Source of the DNA: Isochrysis galbana
Lineage: Eukaryota > Haptophyta > Isochrysidales > Isochrysidaceae
Direction of reading: 5' to 3'
Length of the DNA stretch: 64,000 nt
Assembly (NCBI GenBank): GCA_018136815.1
Contig: CM030935.1
Location: forward strand, 845,382-909,381
Shown: piece after piece, positions 19,259 to 29,299 of the stretch
Layout: each line of letters starts with the position of its first letter
Position numbering within the stretch: position 1 is the first letter of the stretch
Program-made: the position numbers and the translations under genes
The notes under the pieces: model-generated
Told to the model about the DNA's origin: nothing
The model's input: only the letters and a program-made list of their open reading frames with translations
Database searches by the model: none

Positions 19259-20227
19259 CTAGGCAAGCTGGCGCGCGTCTGATTTCCAGCTGCCACTGAG
19301 ATCCTTGCTGGCTGTATCATCCGCAACAAACGCACCAGCTCGGCGACGCAAGCTCTCATTGGCGGCATGCAGCTTAGCGTTCTCCTTGCGCAATGCTACA
19401 TTGGCCATTACAAGGCTCTCCTTGTTCCCACAGTCAGCACATGCATCTAGCATATCACGGGCGAGGGCCCCGAGCAACGCCTCGTCTACCTGCTCGCCAT
19501 CGCGCGTGACATAGAAAACGTCGCGCACGCGCCCTTCGTGCTCTTCATCAGCGCCGCCACTGAATCCCAGCACATCGCAACCTTGATTCGCAAGGACAGC
19601 AGTCAATGATGCAATTAGCATGGGCACGTCGGGCCCTTCCACGATGATGGACGTCGCGTCCTCCCGGTCGTCGTTGCTCAGATGGATTGAGAAAGCGGAA
19701 CGCTCTCTAGATATCGCCTTTATCTCAGCAATACGCCCGGTGTCGATGAAGAGTAGATTGACCATGCCGAGCGAACACCCACAAAAGACGCCCACAATCT
19801 GACCGATAAGCCCGATGCGCCTCACAAGCGGAGTGGAGCGCTGGGCAGGCGTCAAGTTGGGGCGAGGCAACCCCAACCGAGAAAAGAGTGCTTCAAGCTG
19901 TGCGCCACCGGCGACACCAGCAACATCCGAGCAGATTTGGCCGCATGCTGCTGCGGCAAGTGTGGACAGGCCAAAGGTGACACCGAGGGTGAGATCGATG
20001 AAGTTGCCTGCGTGAATCATGACGGTGTTATCGACAAATCCGAATCCGACCATCGGGACTGCGGAGGCGAGAAACCACCTGCGCAGCTCAATGGGCTGGA
20101 TGCTGTGCGGCAGAGATGGGCGAGAGAGGCCCTGGTGGACCAGCATGTTGTGCTGCCTGGCAGGCGCAAGCCGGCCGCGCTGCAGGAGCGGGCGGCGCGT
20201 TAAGCGCGGGCGCCGGAAGGGCGGCAT
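19259..20227 (-). CDS. TMEM65-domain membrane protein with C-terminal ACT-like domain
   Basis: 322 residues from the ATG at 20227; the upstream extension needs a GTG. The N-terminus is Arg/Pro-rich and acid-poor, which fits mitochondrial import. The TMEM65 domain follows: IELRRWFLASAVPMVGFGFV then DNTVMIHAGNFIDLTLG, with two more hydrophobic segments (LGVTFGLSTLAAAACGQICS; IGLIGQIVGVFCGCSLGMVN). In animals TMEM65 is an inner mitochondrial membrane protein linked to Na+/Ca2+ exchange. After the last membrane segment comes an ACT-like fold (ATSIIVEGPDVPMLIASLTA, then VLANQGCDVLGFSGG), then a short coiled coil (VALRKENAKLHAANESLRRR). The ACT extension suggests ligand-controlled regulation; that is inference. 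Confidence 0.85.
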   Translation of the reverse strand: MPPFRRPRLTRRPLLQRGRLAPARQHNMLVHQGLSRPSLPHSIQPIELRRWFLASAVPMVGFGFVDNTVMIHAGNFIDLTLGVTFGLSTLAAAACGQICSDVAGVAGGAQLEALFSRLGLPRPNLTPAQRSTPLVRRIGLIGQIVGVFCGCSLGMVNLLFIDTGRIAEIKAISRERSAFSIHLSNDDREDATSIIVEGPDVPMLIASLTAVLANQGCDVLGFSGGADEEHEGRVRDVFYVTRDGEQVDEALLGALARDMLDACADCGNKESLVMANVALRKENAKLHAANESLRRRAGAFVADDTASKDLSGSWKSDARQLA

Positions 20228-20234
20228 AGCTTGA

Positions 20235-20907
20235 GGTGGAAGGGGAGGAGCGGGTGCGCTCTTCCTCCTCACACAAGGACCCCGCCTCGTGTCGCTCGCG
20301 GGGCCTCGCCGCTCTGGCTACCCACCGTCTCTCGCCTCCTGCTTCTCCACCCAGCCCTCCTCTCTCTCTCTCTCCTCAACACTTGGTGTCCGCACTGCCC
20401 CCCCCCCCCCCCCCGTTCGTTGTCCGGTCTTCTCTTTTCTCTTCTGTCCCTTCAAACTCTTCTCTCATTGATTGGAATGCCGGCTAGATGCAAGACAGAG
20501 ATAGAAGCGGAGAGAACGCATCGTGGAGGAAACCACGGCGGTACTCCTAATAGAGTACTCCCCCCACAAGGAAAAGAAAACAGATCGGCAGAAGAGAGGG
20601 GGCGGGGGGGCGGGGGGGGGGGGGGGGGCTGCCGGCGTCGCGTTGTCCCCCCCCCGCCCCCCCCATCCGCCTCTGAGAAAGGGGGATGACTTCAGCAGCC
20701 TCTTCAGTGAGAGCGTGAGAGCGGGCTCATGGCCGCTCTCCACAGCGTCGGAGGACGATGGACGATGGGAGTGATGATGGGGGCGCGGGGCGCCGGTCTC
20801 GAATGGCGAATGGGCGAGAGAGCGATAGCGATGGGCAGAGCGGGCGGAAGGCCCGCGGCCCGCTTCTGAGGGGGAAGGGCCTTGGGCGCCTAGATGTGAA
20901 AAAGAAA
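20235..20907. promoter_or_regulatory. Low-complexity upstream region of the TMEM65-ACT gene
   Basis: CT-rich and homopolymer-rich sequence (C run at about 20398-20414; G runs around 20600-20627; C runs at 20648-20664). No gene is supported. Confidence 0.35.
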
Positions 20908-21145
20908 GAACTATCGTTATGATCGATAGGGTCATGGAGCGCGCCTCGCTCCCACCCACTCTCCCCGCCCACCTCACCGCGCCGACCGACCACGACATGA
21001 CAGACGCTGCGCAGGCGCAGCGCCCTCCAGCCTCCAGCCAGGGCCATGGGCCATGCCAGCCCAGGTACCCGCGAGCCACGGCCCGAGCCAAGCCCACAGA
21101 GCCACACGGACAGGATTCACCCCAACACCATACAACACACCAACA
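20908..21145 (+). mobile_element. Retroposon subfamily D fragment
   Basis: It starts GAACTATCGTTATGATCGATAG (written in two parts: stem CTATCG at 20911-20916 and CGATAG at 20924-20929). GGTCATGGAGCG follows, and ATG 20934 opens MERASLPPTLPAHLTAPTDH. It ends near CACCAACACTGACCC, just before the MITE. Confidence 0.6.
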
Positions 21146-21159
21146 CTGACCCTAGATGC

Positions 21160-21345
21160 TAGATGGGAAATACGTATTTACCGTTTACCGTATTTGGACA
21201 GAGGCCAAATACATATGTATTTGGCTGTATTTGAAGCGCGTCCTGGGTTGTAGGCCTCGAATGTATTTGAAACGTATTTGGCCGGAGGCCAAATACATAT
21301 GTATTTGGCTGTATTTGCAGGCCCCAGCACCGTATTTCCCATCTA
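21160..21345. mobile_element. MITE copy 1 (186 bp)
   Basis: It is bounded by inverted repeats: TAGATGGGAAATACG at 21160 and CGTATTTCCCATCTA ending at 21345. Internally it carries two copies of the palindrome CCAAATACATATGTATTTGG and a TTTGAAGCGCGTCCTGGG/TGTAGGCCTC spacer. A second copy, about 90 % similar by eye, is at 44830-45024. There is no coding capacity. Confidence 0.85.
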
Positions 21346-21349
21346 AGAC

Positions 21350-22392
21350 ACTGACCAGCAAGCACAGACAAACCCACACATAGGCCCAGGTCAGAATTTC
21401 GTTTGAAACCCGCCCAAATTTCTTCGGATATTTCGCTCAGATTTCGCGTTCACTGCGTTGCACCCTCTTCCATGAAAATGAAAACATAGTTGGTGAAAAT
21501 ATATTGCTGTGCGTATAGAACCACAGGATCTTTGATCCGGGCCAGCTGCCGATGACCATGGTTTCGTGTTTCGCTGCGAGAGGCGCGCATGAAGGCCATC
21601 GGTAAAATAACACCGGAGGGGGGCCTGAACTATATTTCCGCACGGTCGTCAGAGGCCTCTGTCAGAGGCCTGAAATCGGGCATTTTTCGATAGCATTTGC
21701 CGGAAGACCCCCGGTTTCTTTTATTGCTGATCTCCCATACCAGAACCTATAGGGAGCTTATTTAGGCCTTCGTTTGCCCATTACAGATGGTGCCCTCCGC
21801 ACCCCCCTAGTGAGTGACCGGGCTATTGCTATTGATGTACTTAAAGTAGTACTTGTACAGTACTTAGTACTTACTACACTTACGTATCTTATTATTTATG
21901 TACATATGAGTGAGACGCTGCGAGGATGGTACGAGGACTTTGGGGGGCAGAGAGGGAGGGGACGCCAAGAATCCGCCGATACGTAAGGTAAGAAACCCAA
22001 TGGGACAAGCTGAAGTCACCGATAAGAATAAGAATAAGAACCAAGTTGTAAACCAGAAATGATTATGATTATGATTATGACCTGGCGCGGAGCGCCGAAG
22101 AAAGTGAGCGAAGAAACTCAGCGTGCTGGTGGCAGAGGGGTTAAGGAAAGTGTACAGGAGAAAAATCTCTGTTTTCTTAATGGTGAACCCCTATTGTAGG
22201 GGTAATACGGTAATACGGGCTCCGTTGCCGATGAGGAACGGTCCCCCAGCAGTAGGATTAAACTACTACTAGAACAAGAAGAAAACTCTGACAACAGAGG
22301 GCGGTGGGTCGGGGGAGGGCGGGAGGGGGGGGGGGGGGGGGGGGGGGAAGGGGGGGATTCGCGTGTGGCGCCTCGCCGCTCTCCGCTCTCGC
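21350..22392. other. Intergenic and upstream region of the RRM protein
   Basis: No gene is supported. The stretch holds AT-richer sequence, a GAATAAGAATAAGAA run (about 22025-22040), ATTATG repeats (22057-22080), and a long G homopolymer (22322-22350) ending about 40 bp before the chosen ATG. Confidence 0.4.
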
Positions 22393-25300
22393 ATGAAGCG
22401 CTCGGCCGACACACCGCCGCCGCCGCCGGCCGGGTCCAGCAGCGTGGCTGCGAGTGAGGACGCGCGCGCGCGCGCGCCGCGCACGGCCCAGTCGCCCTTT
22501 CTACATCCTGCCCGCCCACTCACCCCCTTCCCCTTCCTCCCTGAACCCCCAGTGCTCGCGAAGAAGCTCCGCTCGATGGACGACTCCTCACTGAACCAGA
22601 TCCTCAGTCAGGCAGCGGGTGGGAGTGAGCTTCGTCAGCCGCCGAACCGCCCGCCACCTCCGCCACCCGTCGGCGGCCCGCCCCCCAAGTTCCGCCAGCG
22701 CAACCCAGCTGGGACGTGCATAGGAGGCGGTGGCGAGGAGATGGGCGGCGGCGGCATGGGCGGCGCTTTCCTGCATGGCATGAACAATGGAATGGGCGGT
22801 GGCAACAGCATGGGCATGGGTCTTGGTATGTGCCGCTTCGGCATGGGCGGAGCCATGGGAACCATGCCTGGGATGAGCACGATGCGCGACCCTCGACTAC
22901 CACCCAACGCGCGCCCGGGTGACTGGATTTGTAATGCCTGCAACAATCACAACTACGCTGACAAGATCAACTGCAACCGATGCAAGATCCCCAAGGCTAT
23001 GCAGGCAGGCGTGGGTGCGCCCGGAATGCCAGGCATGTGGATGGGTCCCAACATGGGGATGGGGATACCTTCTGCCATGACTCCTGGAATGGGCATGCCT
23101 CCAGCCATGGCTCCTGGAATGGGCATGCCTCCAGCCATGGCTCCTGGAATGGGCATGCCTCCAACCATGGCTCATGGAATGGGCATGTCTCCAGCCATTG
23201 CTCCCGGAATGGGGTTTGGCATGGCTTCGGGCCCTGGCCTCGGCATGGGGATGGGTGCTGGTCCCGGGGTTATGGCTGGAAAGGCGGCTGGTGGGATGAC
23301 TGGCGCTGGTGGCGGGGCGGACCCGCTCTCCATGGTTCTGACATTCTTGCAGAACTACCCTCCCATCTTCATGGGACTCTCCAACAACATGATGATGCAG
23401 AACGCCATCATGATGCGGCTCCAGGCCGGGGGTCGAGGTGCGGCGGAAGAAATCATTGCAGCGGTCGAACGTGGCGGCAACGCAGGAGGCGTGCGAGGGG
23501 CTGAAGCGGCGCTTCTCAAGCTCCTGAGTGGAGGGGGCTCGGGATTAGAGGGTGGAGGTGGCGGTGCACATGAGAAGGGGCAAGATAATAATCCTCCTCA
23601 TACGACGGAGAGACGTGCGAAGCCTGACTCCGGGGCCGAGTCGAGCCTGACAGAAACTCAGGTATTGTCCTCCTCGCCAGCCACGAGCGCTTTGTCTAAA
23701 CGACCAGGTGAGAACGACGGCTCTACGATGTGCGCGGTAGCTAGTGTTGCTGCAGGCCCGCCCAAAGGGCCTACTATTGCCTTGCCAGGCAATGAGAAGG
23801 GTGCGGAGCCGTCTTGCCAAGCCGAGAGCACGGCTGAGGCCAAGCAGGGAGACACGTCGGCTGTATCCTCCATTGGCGGCAGAGACGCCCCCATGGTTGC
23901 GGCCAACCAAGAAGCCAATGTCGCCAAGGAGACGGCGCAAGATCCGCCGACCATGGCCTCGCGGCAATGTACCGCCGCCTCGATTGCTGAGCCCGATATG
24001 GGCCTGCCCAGACGTTGCGAGTTCTATTCTACGGCTTACGGCGCAGGGGAAACCGATCTTGACGTTCGGAGCGATGCTCGCCGTAGCCATTTCAGTGCTT
24101 GTGTGAGTGGCGACAAAGTGCCCAGAAAGAGCGAATCGGAGGGCCCGCGCCCTCTCGCACCAACCGTCGACGCCGCCGACCAAGCGCAGGCTCTCAAAGG
24201 AGGCCTCCTCGATGACGCAATCACTGCCGTTGCTGGCAGCAGCGCTACTGCTCAGGATGCGCTCCAATCGTCGAATCTTGAAAGCTCGCTGCCTTGTACG
24301 GTGATGTCCGAAGCTGCTGATGGACCCTCATCCTGTGCAACCAACACTCGTGATCTAACCAAGCCTTCGGCCCTTTGCACGGATAGCGTCTCAAATGTAA
24401 CCTATCAGAGACCTTTGGCCAGCAGCCCGCACAGCACCACCACCTGTGAATCCCGCGAGCCGCCCCAATCCGAAGCCGCATGCAAAGGCCACGGCGAAGT
24501 GGATGTTGCCGATGCCACCAAATCTGGCTTACCCTCGGGGGATCCTCCGCACTCCGCATGCACCGATTCTTGCACATCCACGATGCCCACCATCCCCGAT
24601 AGCCGAGGTGCATCCACACCATGTGTTTGCACTTTACCCGCCAGTCATCCGTATCCGGAGCCTCAATGTGACGCCGTCGTTGATCCGCGCGCGGCTTTTG
24701 CCCCAACCGCGTCTGCGGATCTTCGTTGTGCCATGGGCGCCGATGCAAGCAGTGCTTGCAGTTCATGCGGTTTGCCTCGTCCGCTTTGCGTGAATCCCCG
24801 CTGCGCCACCGTAGCTGAACCGCGCGCCGCCATTACGGCACCATTGTTATCTGACCCCTGTTGCAGCCCCGCGGCCGATCCTCCTGACACCTCCGGCACG
24901 CCTGCGTTTGCTGATCCCTGCTGCACATACGCTTCTGACCCCCACGCAGCATTCACTACACCATCACTCGCGGATCCGCGCTGTGCCGACGATCCGCGTG
25001 CTACCTGCGGGACACCAGTATTCCCCGATCCCCGCTGCGCGCCCGTCGGCCCCGCTCCCGACTTACGTGCTAAGGCGTCATTCGCTGATCCTCGCTGCGT
25101 CTCCGCCGCCGACCCGCGTGCCGGCAGCGCCGCAAACGCACTCGGAGATCCTCGCTGCGCTTCCGCCGCTAATCCACGAGCCGCTTTTACCGCGTACGCT
25201 GATCCCCGCTGCGCCTCCGCCGCCGACCCGCGCGCAGCTTGCGCGCCAATCGCGGATCCTCGTTGTATCTCCACCAACGATCCGCGCGCCCCAAATGCAA

Positions 25301-27471
25301 CGCTAGCATTTGCCGATCCTCGCTGCCCATCCAACGCCGATCCTCGCAGCGCATCCACCGCTGCCCCCCGCGACGCATGTTCATCACCAACGTTCAATAA
25401 TCCCCGCTGCGCCTCTGCCACCGACCTTCGGACTGCCTGCTCGACTCCGGCATTCGCTGATCCGTGCCGCGCCTCTTGCGTCGACCCCCGAGCTTCATCC
25501 GCTCCGTCGTTCGGCGATCCTCGCTGCGTTTCAGGCGCTGACTCTCGGCATGCTCGCTCCGTCGAAGCCTTCAGTTCTGCAACTAATCCCCGGATAGGGG
25601 GTGGTATTGCCGGCAGCTGTGGCTTCAGCCACGTCGCCGGCCCAGGTGGGCTGGGAAGTGGCTTGGTCGGCGGGCTGGGAAGTGGCTTGGTCGGCGGCCT
25701 GACTGGAAGCATCGGGGACCCACGCTTGAGCGCATCTGGGGTTGTTACGGCAGGCGGCTCACACGGTGACCGGTCCGACCCGCGGATCAATACGATGCAC
25801 AGCGCCGCGTTGAGGGCGGACGACCCGCGCAATAGCATGGCGCTTGGACACAATGGACGTCCTGGGCAGAGTAACCTGAATGAACCACGGTTGGGCCTTG
25901 GCAGCATGGGCGCTGCGGGACGTGCTGGGCAAAGGAACGTGAATGAACCTCGGTTGGGCCTTGGCAGCATGGGCGCTTCGGGAGCACCGGCCATGGGGAG
26001 GTGTCCTTCACCTTGCGGTGGGCTCGGGGAAAGTTTTCCACGCGGCCCTGGCTTGGCAACAGCCTACCAGTGCCCGTTGACAGGCTTGAACAGCAGCGAT
26101 CCAGGGGCTACATCCGCCCCCAACATCGCTGGAGGCCGTGGAATCAATGAAGCTCACGGCATGGAAAGTAGTCATGGCATAGGCATACATCGCGGCACGG
26201 GGGGCGGTTTGGGTATGGGCGGAGCTACCACTGCAGGCGGACGGCAAGGCATAGGCGCTCCGAACGGTGGGCTGAGCGGCGTGAGTGGTAGCGAGCCTTT
26301 ATCACGCGCCATCCACGTGAGAGGTATGCCGCCTCACACGACACCCGAGGAGTTGGTTAATGAGCTTGGTCCGTTTGGGGCACTTGAGTCGGTGCGGCTC
26401 AATCCCGAGCGGCAAGAGGCGCTCGTTGCCTTCGTCTCAGCCCATGACGCCGGATCGCTGCTAGCGTCGACTAGCAATATTCGGCTTCATGATACAACTC
26501 TTGAGCTCTCATGGGGTAAGGCCCCACCTATCCCGCCTCAAGTGCTTGATGCAATTAATACCGGTGCTACTCGCAACCTTTACTTGGGCAATCTGCCACC
26601 TGGAACGGATGTGCACCACCTCAACGCCGCCTTCTCTCCCTTCGGACCAATCGAATCAATCCGTGTGATGCGCAATACGAGCACCGGCTATGTCAACTTC
26701 TGCAACGTCGAGGCAGCGATGGCAGCAAAGGCGCGCTTCGATCACGCGGGTGGCGCCAAAGCGAGTGATTTTCTGGTCACCCTAATGGCTGGAACGCCCG
26801 AAGCTCTCGCCCCGGTGCAGATGTCCTTCACTTCAGCTCAACAGCTAGCGCGTGGCAGGCGACAAGCTGCAGGGGGCGTCACAAACGTTGCCGGTGGCGC
26901 GTCAGGCATCCGTGATGGCTTGGCCGGGCGAACAGGCGGCGCTACAAGCGGTGCCGCTAGCCTGAAGAGTTCACGTTCAGTGTATGTTGGCAATCTGCCC
27001 TCCGGTTGCTCGATGTCGGAGTTGGCGGCACTTGGTGCCCCACACGGTCCGCTCGAGTCGTTGCGAATGATGGGTGGAGCGTCTTACGGCTTCTTGAATT
27101 TTGTGCATGAGCGCGACGCACACTCTTTCTGGATGACTGGGCAAACCAACCCACCGACTTTGCGCAGCAACCGCCTGTTCTTGAACTGGGCCAAGGCGCC
27201 ACCACTGGATCCTGCTGTGCGAAGGCTCGTCGAGGAACAAGGCGCTACACGTCACTTACGCGTAGCGAATATTGCCGAATCGACGTCTTCCGAACAGCTC
27301 TCCTCGCTCTTCCGCCAATTTGGTGAAGTCGAGAGTGTGCAGTTGAAGCCTGCCGAGGGGGCAGCGCAAGTAAATCTCACCAGCATCACCGCTGCTGCAG
27401 CGGCCCGGGATCAACTCAATGGTCTCCGGCTGGGGGATTGGGAGCTTATTGTCGGTTATGTGCAGGTTTGA
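22393..27471 (+). CDS. Large RNA-binding protein: RanBP2 zinc finger plus four RRMs
   Basis: About 1692 residues from ATG 22393 (the longer frame starts with GTG). A RanBP2-type zinc finger lies at about residues 177-200: GDWICNACNNHNYADKINCN, then RCK (Cys 180, 183, 194, 197). Next comes a Gly/Met-rich region with tandem copies of MPPAMAPGMG, then a Ser/Ala-rich linker. An unusual array at about residues 755-1065 repeats DPRC and DPRA about every 8-15 residues. Four RRMs close the protein, near residues 1302 (AIHVRGMPP), 1393 (NLYLGNLPPG), 1525 (SVYVGNLPSG) and 1619 (HLRVANIAES); RRM1 and RRM3 are followed by LSWGKAPP/LNWAKAPP. That layout recalls fungal Nrd1/Msa2-type post-transcriptional regulators. 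A 99-bp GT-AG stretch at 22454-22552 could be an intron; with or without it the frame stays open. Confidence 0.85.
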   Translation: MKRSADTPPPPPAGSSSVAASEDARARAPRTAQSPFLHPARPLTPFPFLPEPPVLAKKLRSMDDSSLNQILSQAAGGSELRQPPNRPPPPPPVGGPPPKFRQRNPAGTCIGGGGEEMGGGGMGGAFLHGMNNGMGGGNSMGMGLGMCRFGMGGAMGTMPGMSTMRDPRLPPNARPGDWICNACNNHNYADKINCNRCKIPKAMQAGVGAPGMPGMWMGPNMGMGIPSAMTPGMGMPPAMAPGMGMPPAMAPGMGMPPTMAHGMGMSPAIAPGMGFGMASGPGLGMGMGAGPGVMAGKAAGGMTGAGGGADPLSMVLTFLQNYPPIFMGLSNNMMMQNAIMMRLQAGGRGAAEEIIAAVERGGNAGGVRGAEAALLKLLSGGGSGLEGGGGGAHEKGQDNNPPHTTERRAKPDSGAESSLTETQVLSSSPATSALSKRPGENDGSTMCAVASVAAGPPKGPTIALPGNEKGAEPSCQAESTAEAKQGDTSAVSSIGGRDAPMVAANQEANVAKETAQDPPTMASRQCTAASIAEPDMGLPRRCEFYSTAYGAGETDLDVRSDARRSHFSACVSGDKVPRKSESEGPRPLAPTVDAADQAQALKGGLLDDAITAVAGSSATAQDALQSSNLESSLPCTVMSEAADGPSSCATNTRDLTKPSALCTDSVSNVTYQRPLASSPHSTTTCESREPPQSEAACKGHGEVDVADATKSGLPSGDPPHSACTDSCTSTMPTIPDSRGASTPCVCTLPASHPYPEPQCDAVVDPRAAFAPTASADLRCAMGADASSACSSCGLPRPLCVNPRCATVAEPRAAITAPLLSDPCCSPAADPPDTSGTPAFADPCCTYASDPHAAFTTPSLADPRCADDPRATCGTPVFPDPRCAPVGPAPDLRAKASFADPRCVSAADPRAGSAANALGDPRCASAANPRAAFTAYADPRCASAADPRAACAPIADPRCISTNDPRAPNATLAFADPRCPSNADPRSASTAAPRDACSSPTFNNPRCASATDLRTACSTPAFADPCRASCVDPRASSAPSFGDPRCVSGADSRHARSVEAFSSATNPRIGGGIAGSCGFSHVAGPGGLGSGLVGGLGSGLVGGLTGSIGDPRLSASGVVTAGGSHGDRSDPRINTMHSAALRADDPRNSMALGHNGRPGQSNLNEPRLGLGSMGAAGRAGQRNVNEPRLGLGSMGASGAPAMGRCPSPCGGLGESFPRGPGLATAYQCPLTGLNSSDPGATSAPNIAGGRGINEAHGMESSHGIGIHRGTGGGLGMGGATTAGGRQGIGAPNGGLSGVSGSEPLSRAIHVRGMPPHTTPEELVNELGPFGALESVRLNPERQEALVAFVSAHDAGSLLASTSNIRLHDTTLELSWGKAPPIPPQVLDAINTGATRNLYLGNLPPGTDVHHLNAAFSPFGPIESIRVMRNTSTGYVNFCNVEAAMAAKARFDHAGGAKASDFLVTLMAGTPEALAPVQMSFTSAQQLARGRRQAAGGVTNVAGGASGIRDGLAGRTGGATSGAASLKSSRSVYVGNLPSGCSMSELAALGAPHGPLESLRMMGGASYGFLNFVHERDAHSFWMTGQTNPPTLRSNRLFLNWAKAPPLDPAVRRLVEEQGATRHLRVANIAESTSSEQLSSLFRQFGEVESVQLKPAEGAAQVNLTSITAAAAARDQLNGLRLGDWELIVGYVQV

Positions 27472-27479
27472 TGTTATGG

Positions 27480-28950
27480 CTTATTGCCGGAAACACAGAA
27501 AGCTAGGACGATTGCTCTACAATAAGAATCGAAATACCGAATGTTGGTTGCACGCCCCTAGAAAGTCCCAGTGGCTACGAGATACCTGTGAAGGGGGTGC
27601 CTCGGGACCCCTTCTCCTGTGTACAATAGTCCGGGCCGCCCCGCTGCTCGTTAGCTATGCTCGTCACGTCTCCGATGACTGCGGTCAATTACAAACATCG
27701 GGCCTTGGTTGGTGGTTGGGTCCGCCCACTGTCCACTGTGCTGTGCAAGGGTCTCGCAAATCGTCAATGGTCAATGGATGCGGGACAAGGAGGGAGAAGT
27801 CGGAAGTTGTGGAGGATGAGCATGTTGTATTAGCGAGTGCATGCCGATCCGTCGTGTGTTGTGGCGCCACGTCTTAAGGGTAGGGCTGCGCGATTCGTGC
27901 CAAAAAATCTTCCGAATTGCCCCCGCCTTGCACGAGGCTCCTGGAGTGTCGAAGTAGCGCGCGCGACCTCCCCCAAACCCAGCCGCCATAAGGGCAACCT
28001 GTGGTAGGGGAAGGGAGACGACGGTAGGTAAGAGTGATAGTAGGGAACAGCACAAGCACACTGCCTCGCGCCGCACATGCACATGCTACATGTAGCGAAA
28101 AATGTAAATGTTTTAAGATTTCTCCTCCTATTGCCTATTGTCTATTGTGGGGGCGTCCCTGTGCCTAGGTCTCGGTACGATAGTTCGCGACTTCCAACCA
28201 TTGACCATTGGCCTCGTGCAAGCTAATGTTGTGTGCCTGAGCTGGCACGTTTGCGTAGAGTGTAACCTGATCATATGACATATTCACATAGCAGCCATCC
28301 ATACCTAGCTAAGCCAATCGCGCCCAAGCTTGATGCTTGAGCGCTTGATTGAGCATTGAGCGATTGAGCGCCCCTTCTCTTTATTGTTACGCAGCGCCGT
28401 GGCCGTGGCCGCTATGTGGGTAACTAGAGGACAGGGAGAGGGGGCGGAGGGTAGAAGCGAGGAATGAGAGGGTTAAACACAGCTATTTGCACAGCAACGC
28501 AGCAGCGACAAATTTTGTTCCAGATTAAAAGAGAGCTTGCGGGCCCAACCACAGCATTTGCTGACATGCGAACACAGTGTGCACGCGCCGCACCCAGCAC
28601 TCTCTTAGCAACGTGACTGCAGGGGCAGGACTTAACAACAGCACTCTCAACGGCATTTTCGTGCGCGAATTGTCATAATTGTGATCCGCCGAAGCGGCTT
28701 TCGTATGACAGGACAGGTAGATGCACATACAGTACACTAGCTGTAGCAACACCCCAATCACCACGCCGTGCACAAAACTCCTATAGAAGCGACGCACAAG
28801 TGACGACGGCCTGTGAAGATGCCCGACCGCACCGTCCGCAACCAACCTGAAGGGCAGCTTGGATTCCAGCTTGATCTGTGCCATTTCTTTCGCAAATGTG
28901 TTGAATTACTTTGGCACACATGTGTGCAGTGCCTGCGAAGGGTCGCTCCC
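27480..28950. other. Intergenic, with LINE-tail-like sequence at 27880-28120
   Basis: No protein gene is supported. From about 27880 to 28120 the sequence resembles the LINE-A 3' UTR: CAAGCACACTGCCTCGCGCC near 28053, then TACATGTAGCG and a T-rich end TTTTAAGATTT. The remainder (28130-28800) is unique and AT-richer and holds short TTGAGCG repeats around 28335-28370. Confidence 0.5.
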
Positions 28951-28959
28951 ATCTCTACT

Positions 28960-29295
28960 TCAGTCCATCGGCCTATTAGTGAGGAAGAAGACAGTGACAG
29001 CAACAGGGAAGACGACGAGGAGAAAGCCCTGAAATGCGAGGTCGGCCTCATGCCCCTCGAGTGTCGACGCCGCCCTGGCGACTGGCCGTGCAGTCTCATA
29101 AGAGACTTCCCACGGGAAAAGAGCAAGGAGGTTGGAGCCAACCTGCTCGATCGTAGTGTGGTCGAGCGCTTCGACGAGGGCAAGAGGCGCAGCGGTACGC
29201 AACGATGGTGGCGCACAAGCGATTCGCGGCGCTTGCATGCCAAAGCCCGACGAGCTCCCAAGGAGCGCAGCAATCGCGAAGACGCGGGCCCACAT
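28960..29295 (-). CDS. Small plastid-type protein with one C-terminal membrane helix
   Basis: 111 residues from the ATG at 29295. The hydrophobic signal MWARVFAIAALLGSSSGFGM has a Phe at the presumed cleavage site, a hallmark of secondary-plastid targeting. A basic, Ser/Ala/Pro-rich stretch (APRIACAPPSLRTAAP) follows, then a short lumenal or stromal part (LFPWEVSYETARP). One transmembrane segment, FLLVVFPVAVTVFFLTN, sits at the C-terminus. Size and topology fit a small thylakoid-membrane subunit, but I do not recognise the family. Confidence 0.6.
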   Translation of the reverse strand: MWARVFAIAALLGSSSGFGMQAPRIACAPPSLRTAAPLALVEALDHTTIEQVGSNLLALFPWEVSYETARPVARAASTLEGHEADLAFQGFLLVVFPVAVTVFFLTNRPMD

Positions 29296-29299
29296 CGCG

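Noticed and set aside
22118-22523. Minus-strand Pro/Ser-rich frame upstream of the RRM protein
   Set aside because: Reads through the G homopolymer and antisense to the real coding start.
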